This document shows positions 24,050-35,098 of a stretch of 64,000 bases of DNA, one piece after another. How positions within the stretch are numbered: position 1 is the first letter of the stretch; every line of letters starts with the position of its first letter. Under the pieces are notes generated by a model. It had not been told where the DNA came from. It made no database searches and was given only the letters and a program-made list of their open reading frames with translations. Position numbers and translations under genes: made by a program. Source of the DNA: Gonocerus acuteangulatus. Taxonomy: Eukaryota; Arthropoda; Insecta; Hemiptera; Coreidae. Where the stretch lies: contig OX328132.1 in assembly GCA_946811695.1 (NCBI GenBank), positions 120,832,685 through 120,896,684 on the forward strand. Direction: 5' to 3'.

Positions 24050-24237
24050 TAATCCATTTATTATTGATAACCAATTTTAGGATGAGTTATCTGTAGGTTA
24101 CCACCCATTTCCAGCCAGGATAGGGCTGATGCCTTTAATTTTTTTGAAAGAAAAGCCCCCCCCCAAAATGGGAATCGAACCCACGACCTTCAGCATGGAG
24201 TGCATATGTTTTAGCACTCACAGCCACCAGGCTTCCT
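24050..24237 (-). mobile_element. SINE-C
   Basis: On the minus strand the head gtggctgtgagtgctaaaac and B box ggtcgtgggttcgattccc are tRNA-like. The body ends in tcctaaaattggttatcaat. Two other copies lie at 25838 and 61674. Confidence 0.78.
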
Positions 24238-24596
24238 TAAATGATAAAACTTTTAAAATTATTAGTTTAATTTTATTCTAAAAAAAAATAAAATAAAATA
24301 GTGAACAGATGAAAGAAGTTCAGCACAGTGAAAGTCCATTTACTGCAATCCTGGAGTTAAATACTTCTTGACCTAATAAAGCAATATCAATGACTATGAT
24401 GCTGTAAAGATCGCTAGGCTATCAAAAAATTATATTCACTCCCGCGTTACTTCACTCATATTAAAAAAATGAAAATGATGTTACCTGTGTGCTCATGTGG
24501 CTAGTTGTTTCCGTTTACTGTTGGCTTATGTTTTACTGCATTTTGTTTGTCTTTGCAGTTGTACTTACTGACAACCACATTTTGTATAATAACTAC

Positions 24597-24772
24597 GGGG
24601 GTCTCCCGTGGTCTAGTGGCTAGCGCGCTTGATTCATAAGCGGGAGATGGTGGGTTCGATCCCCACCAAGGAATTTTCTCATCTTAAGACTCGCTGAGAA
24701 AATTCCTGGCTGCACCCTGGATGTCGGCGCTAATGGCCACGATTTGTCGATGCGCCGTAAAAAAATAAATAA
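24597..24772 (+). mobile_element. SINE-A with 9-bp target duplication
   Basis: tRNA-derived head (ggtctcccgtggtctagtgg, B box gtgggttcgatccccacc), a body containing ctgcaccctggatgtcggc and tgcgccg, and an A-rich tail. The direct repeat aataactac flanks it at 24588-24596 and 24773-24781, marking the insertion exactly. Confidence 0.88.
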
Positions 24773-24904
24773 AATAACTACCGATCTACCTAATGTGCAT
24801 TTTTGGAAAAAAAAAAATGATTGGTTCAAAATTGATTGTCACGATGTTCAAAAGTCTTCTTACTGCCTGATTATTCTCACTTGTAATTTGTGTATATTTA
24901 TTTT

Positions 24905-25013
24905 TTAGCTGAAGAAGGCTGCCTAAGTGCAGCTAAAACATTCAATATAGATTTTTGACTGAAGATCTGACTTTTTCTCCTAGCCAAATCCCAACCATCC
25001 CTTGACTTCGTAA
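24905..25013 (+). mobile_element. Penelope-like 3' fragment with hammerhead-like core
   Basis: ctgaaga at 24910 is followed by a gctgc/gcagc stem and then taaaac, close to the hammerhead core except that gaaac has become aaaac. Downstream, tcctagccaaatcccaacca matches the arms of the palindromes at 4533 and 21064, which links the three. Confidence 0.5.
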
Positions 25014-25837
25014 TTAAATAAAATCTATTATTTGTCAAAATTAGGGGAATCATTGAAGTCTTTTTGTCCGCCATTTTCTTTCCTCCTAAAAATTATTCCA
25101 CTCCACTCATTCAAATTCTCACCTGCATATTCATTAATTCTATGAACATCCCCACAAGTTGGTGCATTTTATTAAAAAGTACTTTAGCCACATTTATTTA
25201 TTTAAGTAAATTATAATAAACAGAAGAAATTTGAATCAATCCTTTGAGAAACCTGAAACAGACCAAAGGTTTTTTACAAAAGAAAAAAATGTTTCTACTT
25301 TTGTGATTCTAATTGTCTATATCAACAGCCTTGTGCACAAATCAAATTAAAAATACAATATTTTTTTGAATTCTTTTATGTTAACCCAGCTTATTTCATA
25401 AATTTGTTCATTGATATGAATTTTAGGGTTCTTAATAAGTTGATTTCTTGAGTGTTACATTAATTTAATCTTATTATATATTCCTTACTCATTTTGTACC
25501 CTTTTGCTACCTCTTCAGATGATTTTCTTTCTATAGGCCAGCTCAGCCATCATATTCATACTCCATCACACAAGAAGTCTACTAATTAAGACTCTTGCTA
25601 TTAATAATATATTAAAATATTTAGAAAAATGTTTTATTCTCGGCTGGTCAGATTTCTCAAACAACTGATTCATTTTCAATTGAAAATATACCTACTGATC
25701 ATTTATAATAATTAAAAAATCTCTATATTAAGATATTACGTAAGAAAAGTTCTTACCTGGAGTCCCATCAGTGTGGAGCAATAGAAATTGCAATTGGAAA
25801 AGCTAATTTTTTTTAATTTTAATTTTAACGTCCATTT
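25014..25837. other. Gene-free A+T-rich DNA
   Basis: Nothing recognised. Confidence 0.4.
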
Positions 25838-26032
25838 ATTATTAACTACAAATTTTAGGACGGGTTATATATAGGTTACCACCTAGCCTTTTTTAGCCAG
25901 GATAGAGGGTGATGCCTTTTCTTTTTTTTTTCGAAAGAAAAGCCACCACCCCTAGTGGGAATCGAACCCACGACCTTTGGCACGGAGTGTTAAGTACTCA
26001 CCCCTTAACCCTCACGGCCATCGGTTGTCCTG
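25838..26032 (-). mobile_element. SINE-C
   Basis: Minus-strand head ccgatggccgtgagggttaa, B box ggtcgtgggttcgattccc, and 3' end cctaaaatttgtagttaat. It is slightly longer than the 24050 copy. Confidence 0.8.
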
Positions 26033-26250
26033 GAAAAGCTATGCGATATGGTAAGGATAACAAACAGGAAAATTTAGTACATCTTCACCAAACTTTTGTT
26101 TATGCATATTCAAAGGCTGAAGATGATTTCAAAGGCTGCAGCTTCATTTTCACAGTATTTGTCATTAAATTTATAAAATATTATATATAAACTGAATGTA
26201 AATATATAATAAAAGCCATAAAACAAATAAATATTATTTCATATAATATA

Positions 26251-26679
26251 TTAGCACATTGACTACGGGAGGGTTAAACCCCAAATCACTCAAGAAATTG
26301 TAAATTTTTGTTTTCCATTTTATGATTTCATTTGTTTTGTTCATGTGAAAAAATAACTTACTCAGTGGGAATTCTGGATAATTTCCTTCAGAAACATGTT
26401 TTTTACCATGATGCACATGTGGTAAAGAAACTCTTGCGAAAATTCACAGATAGGTCTGAGCCCAGAACGATTCTAGAATAAGGCACTCGAAACAATCACT
26501 GAGACCGCGGAGGATCAAATAAACCAGCCTGGAGGTTTGTAGCCGATCCCCAAAACGTTTTAACTTTTTCTCCCAGCTTGCCAGGTAGCCTCCATGACGC
26601 AGATGCAGCGTCATGTCACCACAGCGGGGTGGTTCGTGATGACACCCATGCGTCATCATGCCGCAATCAAAGTGCTAAA
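26251..26679. mobile_element. Candidate 429-bp TIR element
   Basis: Left end ttagcacattgactacgg and right end, reversed, ttagcactttgattgcgg are imperfect inverted repeats (about 15 of 18). The interior near the right end has further short inverted repeats around gacgca/tgcgtc. The style resembles TTAA-target MITEs, but the sites read ttag/ctaa, so the superfamily is open. Confidence 0.5.
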
Positions 26680-26799
26680 TTTTATGATTCCTGGATATTG
26701 AAATACGCCACAGAAGGAGGAAGGCCTAATTCAAATGAGTCACAACATTATTAATTTTAAAGTTTTAACATTTTTTCATTTTAACCCCTCATTTTAGCC

Positions 26800-26927
26800 C
26801 ATACCTCCATAGTGAGGAAACCTGCCTATAAGGTTGACCTTATGACGCAATCCGGAAGTGCTGAATAGAAAATTTCATGTATCAGAACCCATATATCACA
26901 AAAATAACGGTGGTTAAAATTTGTTTA

Positions 26928-27022
<95 letters not shown>

Positions 27023-27480
27023 CTGTTCACTCTCTGACAGGCTCAAAAATGGTCTGATTTTGATAAAATTTGCTACTAAAATTTTAATACTGAAACACCT
27101 ACTTCTCCTAACTCATTTTCAGTTTGGGTTCCAGATGATCGAGATTCATCTAATCTAAAATATTTACATTTTGGTTGCGTTTGTAGGTAAGGAAGTATTA
27201 GAATAAAATTTTAATAATGGACATGAAAAGTTTTCAGATCCTAGTATATTTTCTAAAATATCTCGAAAACAGTTGGGAAATCATGGTAACTGGAAGGTGA
27301 CCATTCGAAAGATTACTATATTCGCTGAAAAAAAGTTTAGAATGTAATATTCGATTGGGGCAATGTCAATCCGAATAATAAGTGCTCAAAACTCCAAAAT
27401 TGTTAATTTTGTTCTTTTCAACGGATTTTGACTCTGTTTACCTATGTCAATTTATGTATAACAAGCGAAACAAAGAGTAG
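26800..27480 (-). mobile_element. Family X copy, interrupted by a microsatellite
   Basis: cctataaggttgaccttatg near 26830 and sequence at 27175-27330 match the reverse complement of family X at 319-1432, including the ggtgaccattcgaaag motif. A (GT)n(AT)n(AG)n tract sits at 26929-27016. Confidence 0.55.
26929..27016. repeat. (GT)n(AT)n(AG)n microsatellite
   Basis: Three consecutive dinucleotide blocks. The ORF across it (26877-27158) is an artefact. Confidence 0.96.
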
Positions 27481-27509
27481 CAGCCTTTGAAGTGCTAGGA
27501 AATGAAACT

Positions 27510-27512
<3 letters not shown>

Positions 27513-27554
<42 letters not shown>
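27513..27554. repeat. (AT)n microsatellite
   Basis: Plain dinucleotide run. Confidence 0.95.
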
Positions 27555-27558
<4 letters not shown>

Positions 27559-27786
27559 GTGGGGAGCAGTTCAGGTAGAGGCACAGTACTCTTGTCATCT
27601 GTCAAGTCATTATCTGGGATCATAAAAGTATGTTTTAAAACAACTTCATTAATGTAGGATTTCTTCCTTGTAGCAGTATCAGAATAGTTTTCCTTTACCT
27701 ACACCAGTGGCACCCGACGCAAGTCATGTTATTTTAAATGGATGTAAATATTGAAAAAAGCTTAATCTGTGTATAAACCTTATGTT

Positions 27787-27983
27787 TTTTTTGTTTTTTT
27801 TTTTTTTTTGTTTTTTTTACGGCGCATCTACACCTAGGTCATTAGCGCCAACATCCAGGGTGCAGCGAGGAATTTTACCAGCGAGCCGTGGGATGATAAA
27901 ATTCCTGCCAGAGGTTGGGAATCGAACCCACCATCTCCCGCTTATGAATCCAAGGCGCTAGCCATTAGACCACGGGAGACCCC
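27787..27983 (-). mobile_element. SINE-A with 9-bp target duplication
   Basis: Minus-strand copy of the element at 24597: T-rich tail, gcgccaacatccagggtgca, B box region gggaatcgaacccaccatct, head ending in ggagaccc. The direct repeat ccttatgtt lies at 27778-27786 and 27984-27992. Confidence 0.85.
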
Positions 27984-27992
27984 CCTTATGTT

Positions 27993-28859
27993 GTTGTATA
28001 GAAATGTATATTGTTCAGATGAAAAAAAAATTTGGCTTAAAACAAGTCATAAAAATTTGGTTTGGGCATGATATGTGTTAAGACATGTAGATTTGCTGAC
28101 AGAGACACATGATTCTTATAAGTTTCTAAAGGTAAAAATTACATGGCATCAGATCGGGTGAAGAGAGCTCTGTGAAGTAACCCATTCCAGCAGTCGTTAA
28201 CATCATTTAACCATTTACATATTGATTTGTGAAAGCTAAGTTGTAGCACATTAATTTTTGAACCACCAAGTACAGCTGCTTTTTATGAAAAGGAAAGGCC
28301 ATAAACTTTCCTATGGAATTTACCACAAAAATCATTCAATTTAGGGGGACTAGTACCATATTGAGAGGATTTTCTGTCTCCCAAATGACACATTACGTGA
28401 GCTTTTTTATTTTAAGTAATACTTATATTTAATTTAAGTTTAGTAAATAATACAAACCTCAATATTAGTTTTGAAACACTTATAAGTTTATTTTTCAAAA
28501 GCTTGGAGTGCAATTTTTTTTTTAAATGTTACACTTTTAATCCTTCCATTGCTCTATATGAGCAGGGCCCCAGACACTGCACAACAGATAACTCGTGTTC
28601 TGCTATCAGTATCCTTCACGCTCCTCACGAGTTAAATCATGGCCCCATTACTTCTCCGACTTTGTGCTATTACCTTGTATAAAATCAGTGGGACCTAGCG
28701 AGAATAAGGGGCATTCTCAGCTTCATTAAATCCACAATATCAATATAAATATCTTATCCCTGAGGCATCTGAAGAAGTCATAATGAAATAATGCATTACT
28801 TTTTCGGAGTATGTTTAAAATCTGTAATGACTATTAATTTTCTGTAACTGGGGCTTTAT
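27993..28859. other. Gene-free DNA
   Basis: Nothing recognised. Confidence 0.4.
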
Positions 28860-29070
28860 TTTTTTTTTTTTTATTTTTTAATTTTTTTTTTATTTATTTT
28901 TTTTTTACAGCGCATCTACATCTAAGTCATTAGCGTCGACATCCAGGGTGCAGCAAGGACGTTTCCCAGCAAGCCCTGAGATGAAAAAATTCCTGCCGGA
29001 GGTGGGAATCTAACCCACCATCTCCCGCTTATGAATCCGAGGCGGTAGCCACTAGACCATGGGAGACCCC
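28860..29070 (-). mobile_element. SINE-A with 13-bp target duplication
   Basis: Same family as 27787-27983 with a longer T-rich tail. The 13-bp direct repeat actggggctttat flanks it at 28847-28859 and 29071-29083. The B box carries a substitution (gaatctaaccc). Confidence 0.88.
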
Positions 29071-29083
29071 ACTGGGGCTTTAT

Positions 29084-30121
29084 ATCTCAATTTATTTGGA
29101 ATTTCTAGTCATGTTGATTTTAATATTTACAAACAGTTTCACCCAGCTCTTCAAAAATATAATTTTTGATTTTATCAAATCTAAATGAATAATTGTTGGA
29201 GGTTGAAGTTGGTGTGCCTTGCCCCCTATTTGCAGGGTTGTACACAGATTTTTCACTCTAACCCTATTGTTGCTGTTCATATCTTTCAGTTTCAATTCAA
29301 TTTGGATCTTGTCCGGTCGGTATAAATAGCCTCTTTATATTATTATTATTATTATTATTATTATATACTATAAATGATATCAATCAAGTAATTATATCGT
29401 CATTTCTTGTCTGAGTGATTTTCTTTTCCATGATAGAAAATTGCCTTTAGTTTAGTATAAAATTACCAGTGTAAAGGACATTTGGAATAAGTTAATAATT
29501 CAAATATATAACAAGAGGATGCTAAGAAAGACAAAAGAGTCGAACCGTAGTGAGGTCATGATGAGGTCAGATTGGCGAGCATACGGGAAGCTAGACGGCA
29601 TAATTATAATTATTATTAAAATATCTTTATGCACCATAGAAGTCATAACATATTTTACTAAGAAGGAAACTCATAATATTTAGATATTATTAGAAGACAA
29701 GCATCGAGCATACAAGGTGCTGTGAGTCTCTTCATTCGCCAGCAATGAAAGGGTTACAAAAAAACCATCATGAGTCTTGAATCTAGATTTAGTCTTTACT
29801 TGTAGAAGGTTTCCCTTGAATTGAGCTGTAATAAATAAGTAAAGTTTAAGATTCTCTAATGAAAAATATTAAAACTTGTAAATAAATATGCTAATTCAAG
29901 AATGAAAGTCTTGTAAAAAATGGTTTTTATTTTCTCCCTACCCAGACATATTTAAATGAGAAATGTTCTCTATTTATTTATTTTGTTTATTTAATGTTCA
30001 CCATTTATTATGAATTTTAATAAATGTTAATATTATAACCATATCAAAATAATTTATTAATCACACATATACAGGATCCATATTTTTATAAATATATACC
30101 TATTTTTTTTTTTTTTTTTCA
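29084..30121. other. Gene-free DNA with a dispersed repeat
   Basis: A (TTA)n run is at 29337-29365. A 55-bp segment at about 29630-29685 (gaagtcataacatattttac and onward) recurs with few changes at about 30391-30446. No gene was seen. Confidence 0.5.
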
Positions 30122-30315
30122 GATTGACCACATTTTTGGCATGGATAGGAGAAATTTTTATTCGTGGTAGTTTTGGCATCATAATACTAATCTGTATTCT
30201 AACTAAAGAAGTATTGAATTTGATCAAATTAATGGTCAAGCAGAGGATGAAACCGAAAAACTCAGAGAGAAGAGTACGAAAGAAAAACTACAAACTGTTA
30301 AAAAAACACCATTAA
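30122..30315 (+). CDS. Possible terminal exon, unknown product
   Basis: A long polypyrimidine tract ending in cag at 30120 precedes an open frame of about 63 codons ending in TAA. The peptide has a hydrophobic stretch (GIIILICILT) followed by a lysine/arginine-rich tail. No family was recognised. A chance ORF after a poly-T tract is at least as likely as a real exon. Confidence 0.15.
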
Positions 30316-31150
30316 ATTTGTTTCTGAAATACAAAATTAATTATTACCATTCCTTTAAAATTATTGTAATTTTTGTTAATAGACCTTTTGTGCCCCATAG
30401 AAGTCATAACATATTTTACTAAGGAGAAAACTCATAATATTTATACATACTATTCTCTCATTAAGATAGTTCTTTAGAAATTTGCAAGTCAAATATTTAT
30501 ATGTTTTCATGTGTTAGAAGTGCTGACCAACAGTGCAGCATCGAGTGTACATCCTTTTGATGGAGATCTAGGAAGTAGATAGATTTTAAAGAAAAAAAAA
30601 GAAAAAAGAAAAGTAAAATACACGAATGGGTTAGATTAATATAGAGCTGTCTGGAAATTTGTTATACATTTTGAAAATAAGGTTTTATCTTAATTAGTTC
30701 AACTTACAATGAATACAAAGGTTTGTAAACTTTTATTCCGGAATATATTAACTATGTTTAAGTTCGTAAATTGTTTTTATTAAAGGTCAGTATATCTAAT
30801 TTCTGCTGTACGAACATGAGCAATTACTCTCTTGTCTTTTTACGACAGATTATACTATTTTAAAAAAAGAAAAAATATGCAGCCCAAACTGTAAATAAGA
30901 TTTGTCTTGAGTGTGGCGACAATTCAGTTAGTGATAGAAGTGATTTTTTCAGTTAAGGTCTGGAGATTTCGATTTGGAAGACCATACAAGGACTGGCTGA
31001 AGTTCAGAAATCGATATTAAGGCTGTTATTGCATACAATCTAGGCACACGGTAGGGCGCCAGGCTAAGTTCCGGCCATAATTGGTTTGGTAAAATTGTAA
31101 AGTTTCATAATTCTACATTGAATAGTTTCTGAGATATAAGCGATTGAAAA
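30316..31150. other. Gene-free DNA
   Basis: Apart from the second copy of the 55-bp repeat (30391-30446), nothing was recognised. Confidence 0.4.
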
Positions 31151-31299
31151 TTGGTATTTATAGGACTCACTCACTCATCAAAATTATTAGGCACTTCCCA
31201 AGAAGCTAGAGACTTGAAATTTTGCAGGATGATAAGACGTTGAGGTGTTACTAAAGGAAAAAATCGAAAAATTCTATAAAGTTGCGTTTGACTCCACTT

Positions 31300-31465
31300 C
31301 CGGGGGGGGGGGGGGTGCCCGTTTTGTACTTGTCGTTCCTTCGGAAACTCATCATTCCATCCGAAACTCATCACGTGGGGTATCAAATGAATCGTCTCAG
31401 GATGCAGAACCTATATTTGATGTTTTATGAAACATTTAGACGCATCTTAACATTTTTATATACAT
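31300..31465 (+). repeat. Interspersed repeat shared with 59370-59490
   Basis: cacgtggggtatcaaatgaa and then aacctatatttgatgtttta also occur near 59412-59470. A 12-G run precedes it. It is associated here and at 59 kb with the GACCGATTTTGACC repeat and a foldback element, so the three may be parts of one element family. Confidence 0.6.
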
Positions 31466-31524
31466 GCCTATTATTTACCTATGTATAAATAGGTGAATAT
31501 GAAATTAATTATATATATAAGCTG

Positions 31525-31605
31525 TTTGTCTGCTTGTATGTTTGTTCCTTATACTAATCCACATCGTTTGACCGATTTTGACCAAACTAGCATGGCACGC
31601 TGGGT
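31525..31605 (+). repeat. Single GACCGATTTTGACC repeat unit
   Basis: ttgtctgcttgtatgtttgt followed by gaccgattttgaccaaac matches one unit of the tandem arrays at 37080, 39345 and 58870. Confidence 0.75.
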
Positions 31606-31775
31606 AAAGCTAGTAAAGTTATAAAAAATAAAATACCGACACAACAAAAAGTAGATAGAATAATGAAACATAGTTCACGTCCCCATGTCATCCCCCCACA
31701 AGCCAAAAATTGATGGCACCTGCCCAAAATTCACTTACATAAAGTATTGATATCCCCAAAATAACTAAGGTTGAA

Positions 31776-32250
31776 AAAAAGGCCAAGTTCCAGGCCCCTC
31801 CCAAAAATAGTTTGCCTATGAAAGTGATGATATCACAGTATTGGGCCAAGTTTTAGGCTCTTAATACCTTGTCAAGAACCTAATAAGACCCTCTCACTTA
31901 TTTGTGCAATTCCAACTTGGGCAGTATTCATTAACTTACATACGGCCGTGGCCGATTTAACTTAGTTCATACAAACCCGATCATCAAAGTCATCAAAGAG
32001 CTTATAATGATCCTGAATTGTTACCCTAACGGCCTGAATATTTAAATGCCAGACATTTTATAATTAATCCGATTGTTATAGTGGCAATCATTTAACGAAA
32101 ACTGGCCAAGTTGGAATTGTACAAATAAATGAGAGGGTATTATTAGGTTCTTGACAAGGTATTAAGAGCCTAAAACTTGGCCCAATACTCTGATATCATA
32201 ACTTTCATAGGCAAACTGTTTTTGGGAAGGGCCTGGAACTTGGCCTTTTC
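31776..32250. mobile_element. Foldback element, 145-bp arms
   Basis: The left arm 31776-31920 and right arm 32104-32250 are near-perfect inverted repeats around a loop of about 183 bp. The outer ends carry ggccaagttcc, as does the larger palindrome at 59961-60701. No ORF. Confidence 0.82.
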
Positions 32251-33169
32251 TTTAAATAAAGAATTTCTCTCAAAGTTATTTAAATTTCCTGTTGAAAAAC
32301 TTGAATTCAAAGATTAAAAAATAAATTTTTATGTTTGAATTATTGAATAACAAATCACCTCTTTTAAATCTCTTAATTATTAATAATCATTGTTTCATGT
32401 GTTAGACAACATAAATAATAAACTCACATTTACTTCCCAAGGAGTATTTAACTTTCTTCTGTTGCCTGTTATTTTAGTTGTTTTATCCAAATTTAATTAG
32501 TTCAGACTAATCCAAACTTGTGAAGATTCATTGAAATAAAGCATGTACACAATCAGTTCATTTAAATTAGTACTTGGGAGTGCACTAGAAACTAGCCTTC
32601 TTATATCTTACTAAATAAAACTGAGCTAAAAAAAACAACTCACTAAAATGTATGATAATCTGCTAAGAATTGTGCTGAATGAAAGTACTGACTGACAGAG
32701 TTTGGAAAACAGTGTTTGACATAGACTACAGGCACCTGGAACACTCCAGAAGTTTTTGAATTCTTCTGGACTTTTTTTTTTTTTTTAACGGCGCATCAAC
32801 TTTTTGGCTATCGTTGCTTCCAAAATTTCATATTCTCATTAGTTCAATCAATATGTGATTTTAAACATTTTGTAAAATAATAAGAAACACTTTTCTATCA
32901 TTTCGGTGTAAAAGTGTTGAGGAGAGGTACTTTTCCAGGCGGACCTAGAATTGGTCCTCACACAGTACTTAAGGAGTACCTGAGAGGACAATTATGTCTC
33001 TGCAGAGATCTAATGATGCTATAAGTCCAAAATTGTCTGTACATGGTGTAGATATCACTTCGCACTCGAGGTGGCCCTGCTTTTGAGGAGACACAGCAGA
33101 CCTAGTCTTGGAAGTCAATAAATATCCCTGTTATGAGGCAGTTTTAGTCAGTACTAGTATGGAGCCAAA
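32251..33169. other. Gene-free DNA
   Basis: A poly-T tract with a SINE-A-like tail fragment (acggcgcatcaac) lies at about 32769-32815. The rest is unrecognised. Confidence 0.4.
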
Positions 33170-33600
33170 GACAGAAAGAGTTGGCTGCCGTGGCCTACGT
33201 AGATGACCTGGCAGTGGTGGTAACTGGGGATTCGAGGACAGCTGCTATGAGGAGAACGGAACTGGCGTTGATCCGTATCATGGAGTGGTACAAATGGGTA
33301 GGTCTCCGGGTGTCAGGGTAGAAGAAGACGGGCATGGTGGTAAAGGGCCGTTTTGACCGCCGCCACCCCCTCGAGAACTAGTGAGGGGAAAACGGTTAAA
33401 CTTTGCGGAGACAATTACATATCTGGGTGTCACTCTAGGACCAGAACCGAGCTTAACACCCCATATTGGTGCTCTTGCCCTTGGGATCAGCAGGCTGAGC
33501 TGTAGTTTAAGGCAACAACAGCTAATCTAGGGGTTGAGAGTCCAAAAATCACTACTCCTGGTTGGTGGAACATATATACTGAAGCTCACACACCCTAGGA
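33170..33600 (+). pseudogene. R1-type LINE reverse transcriptase fragment
   Basis: The frame near 33180 gives AVAYVDDLAVVVTGDS, the RT catalytic motif C (YVDD), followed by an amphipathic stretch, then a stop at 33319. After a frameshift comes FAETITYLGVTLGPE and PHIGALALGISRL. This order (YADD, thumb segment, YLGV) is typical of R1/TRAS-clade LINEs. At least three stops and one frameshift are present, and no EN domain or upstream RT motifs were seen. Confidence 0.7.
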
Positions 33601-33784
33601 TCACCTCTGATAGTTAGCCGTCCCAGATGTGGGTGCAGGTATATAGGCACATAGGTGGCAGCTCTGCCAGTAGAATAGGGTGAGATTGGCCAATCACCGG
33701 TACACCTGCAAACAAAATGATTAAGAAATCTAAAATAAATAAATGCAGGATTGATCTTATGGAAGTGAACCTTACTATGAAAAA

Positions 33785-34716
33785 CACAGACAAAAATTGG
33801 ATGTTGGGATGTTAGGATAATGTGTGAGATGGGGCAGAAGATTGTAAGGAGAAAAATGGTCAGATAGATATTTGAAGTGTTAGGAATAAGAGAATATGAT
33901 GGACAGGCAGTGGAGGAAAGTGGCTCAAGGAGGGTTACTCCCTCATATACTTCGGAAAGGAAGAAAGTGAGAACCATGAAAGAGGAGACCGGCTTGTGAT
34001 GACAAAACAGGCAAGGGAAGGACTCTACAACTGGTTTCCTAAAACTAAAAGTCTTCTAGAAAACATAAAAATTCTGATGTGACCTTAATGCTAAGGTTGG
34101 CAGTGACAATCGAATCTACAAGCAATCATGGGAACACATGGATTAGGCACCATGAATGGCCATGGAGGACGATTTGCGGATTTTTGAATGAAACATAATT
34201 GCATGATTGGCAGTATGCTTTTCCCCGATAGAGGTTGCCACAAGTTTACGTGTATGTCACCAGACATGAATATTGGAAACCAAATGGACTACATGTGCAT
34301 TAACCCTTTTGGGACTATCTAATAGGAGCGTATTGCGGGCCTGGAAGCCTGAGAGTTCAGGGCAGCTAATGTGCCCTGTGGCCTGAATGCTTTTTAGCTG
34401 TATTCATGTCTACAGTCCTCTAATGCTGATAACAGTGAACAGATATATAGTCTTCAGGCCACGGGGATCGGTGTGCTTCGAACTGATTTCTCAGTCTACA
34501 GTCCCGAATGGGTTAATTGAACCTGGAGGAAGGCATTGTTAGATATACAGAGTAAGTGAAAGACTGACGCGTCAAGTGAATACAGTATTATTACGGCTGA
34601 AATCCAGCTGAAGATAGCATCAGCCAAGAAGAAAATATTTGGTTGCTTGTAGAAGTGATTGGACAAATTTCAACTTAAGGAAGAAGAAAAATGTCAAATA
34701 AATTTTGCTCTCTGGT
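33785..34716 (+). pseudogene. RTE-type LINE endonuclease remnant
   Basis: In shifting frames the segment matches the apurinic endonuclease of RTE-clade LINEs: a WTGSG element near 33900, YFGKEESENHERG near 33950, DLNAKVGSDN near 34084-34110, then HKFTCMSPDMN and QMDYMCI near 34235-34300. In this family the protein nicks target DNA for reverse transcription. It is broken by several stops and by a 209-bp TTAA element at 34304. The RT domain is absent; the remnant ends where the Jockey tail begins. Confidence 0.65.
34304..34512. mobile_element. 209-bp piggyBac-type MITE
   Basis: Flanked on both sides by TTAA (34300-34303 and 34513-34516). Left end ccctttt with gggactatc; the right end reversed reads cccattcgggactgtag. 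It splits the RTE remnant right after the QMDYMCI codons. TTAA duplication with CCC termini is the signature of piggyBac-like elements. Confidence 0.82.
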
Positions 34717-34752
34717 AGTAAATAAATAAATCTTTATTTCCATTAGCCCACA
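34717..34752 (-). mobile_element. 3' tail of a Jockey-type LINE (outer fragment)
   Basis: Read on the minus strand it gives aataaagatttatttattta, a polyadenylation-type LINE tail. Its other part is 46522-47232; the two were separated by the I-type LINE insertion. tccattagcccaca is present at both junctions. Confidence 0.65.
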
Positions 34753-35098
34753 CAGTCAGTTTCAAGCCCCCGACGAGAGAGCATCAGTCCGAAGGATTAG
34801 CTGAGCTTCCCTCGACAGGCAGGAGACAGGCATTCAGATTTTTTTTTCTCAAATTCTTATTCTTTTACACTAACAATGTAAAAGAAAGTAAGGTACTGTT
34901 TATTTTTTCTTTATTTTTTGTTGTCTTTCGTTCTTCTCGAGTATTTCTCCTAGAAATAACATCAATTTCTTTTTTTTATTTTTTCTCGATAATAAACTAC
35001 ATTTTTCTTGTTTCTTGTCTGTTTTTCTTTTACTTCTACGCAGTATTGGGTAATATTACAAGTATAGTTATTCATTCGCATTTTTTCCTCCAGTTAAG

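Noticed and set aside
24597..24670. Possible functional tRNA genes at the SINE heads (24.6, 22.9, 54.2 kb)
   Set aside because: Acceptor stems do not pair and the sequences continue into SINE bodies with target duplications.
33552..33977. 141-codon minus-strand ORF
   Set aside because: It is antisense to R1 and RTE remnants that read on the plus strand and has no recognisable domain.
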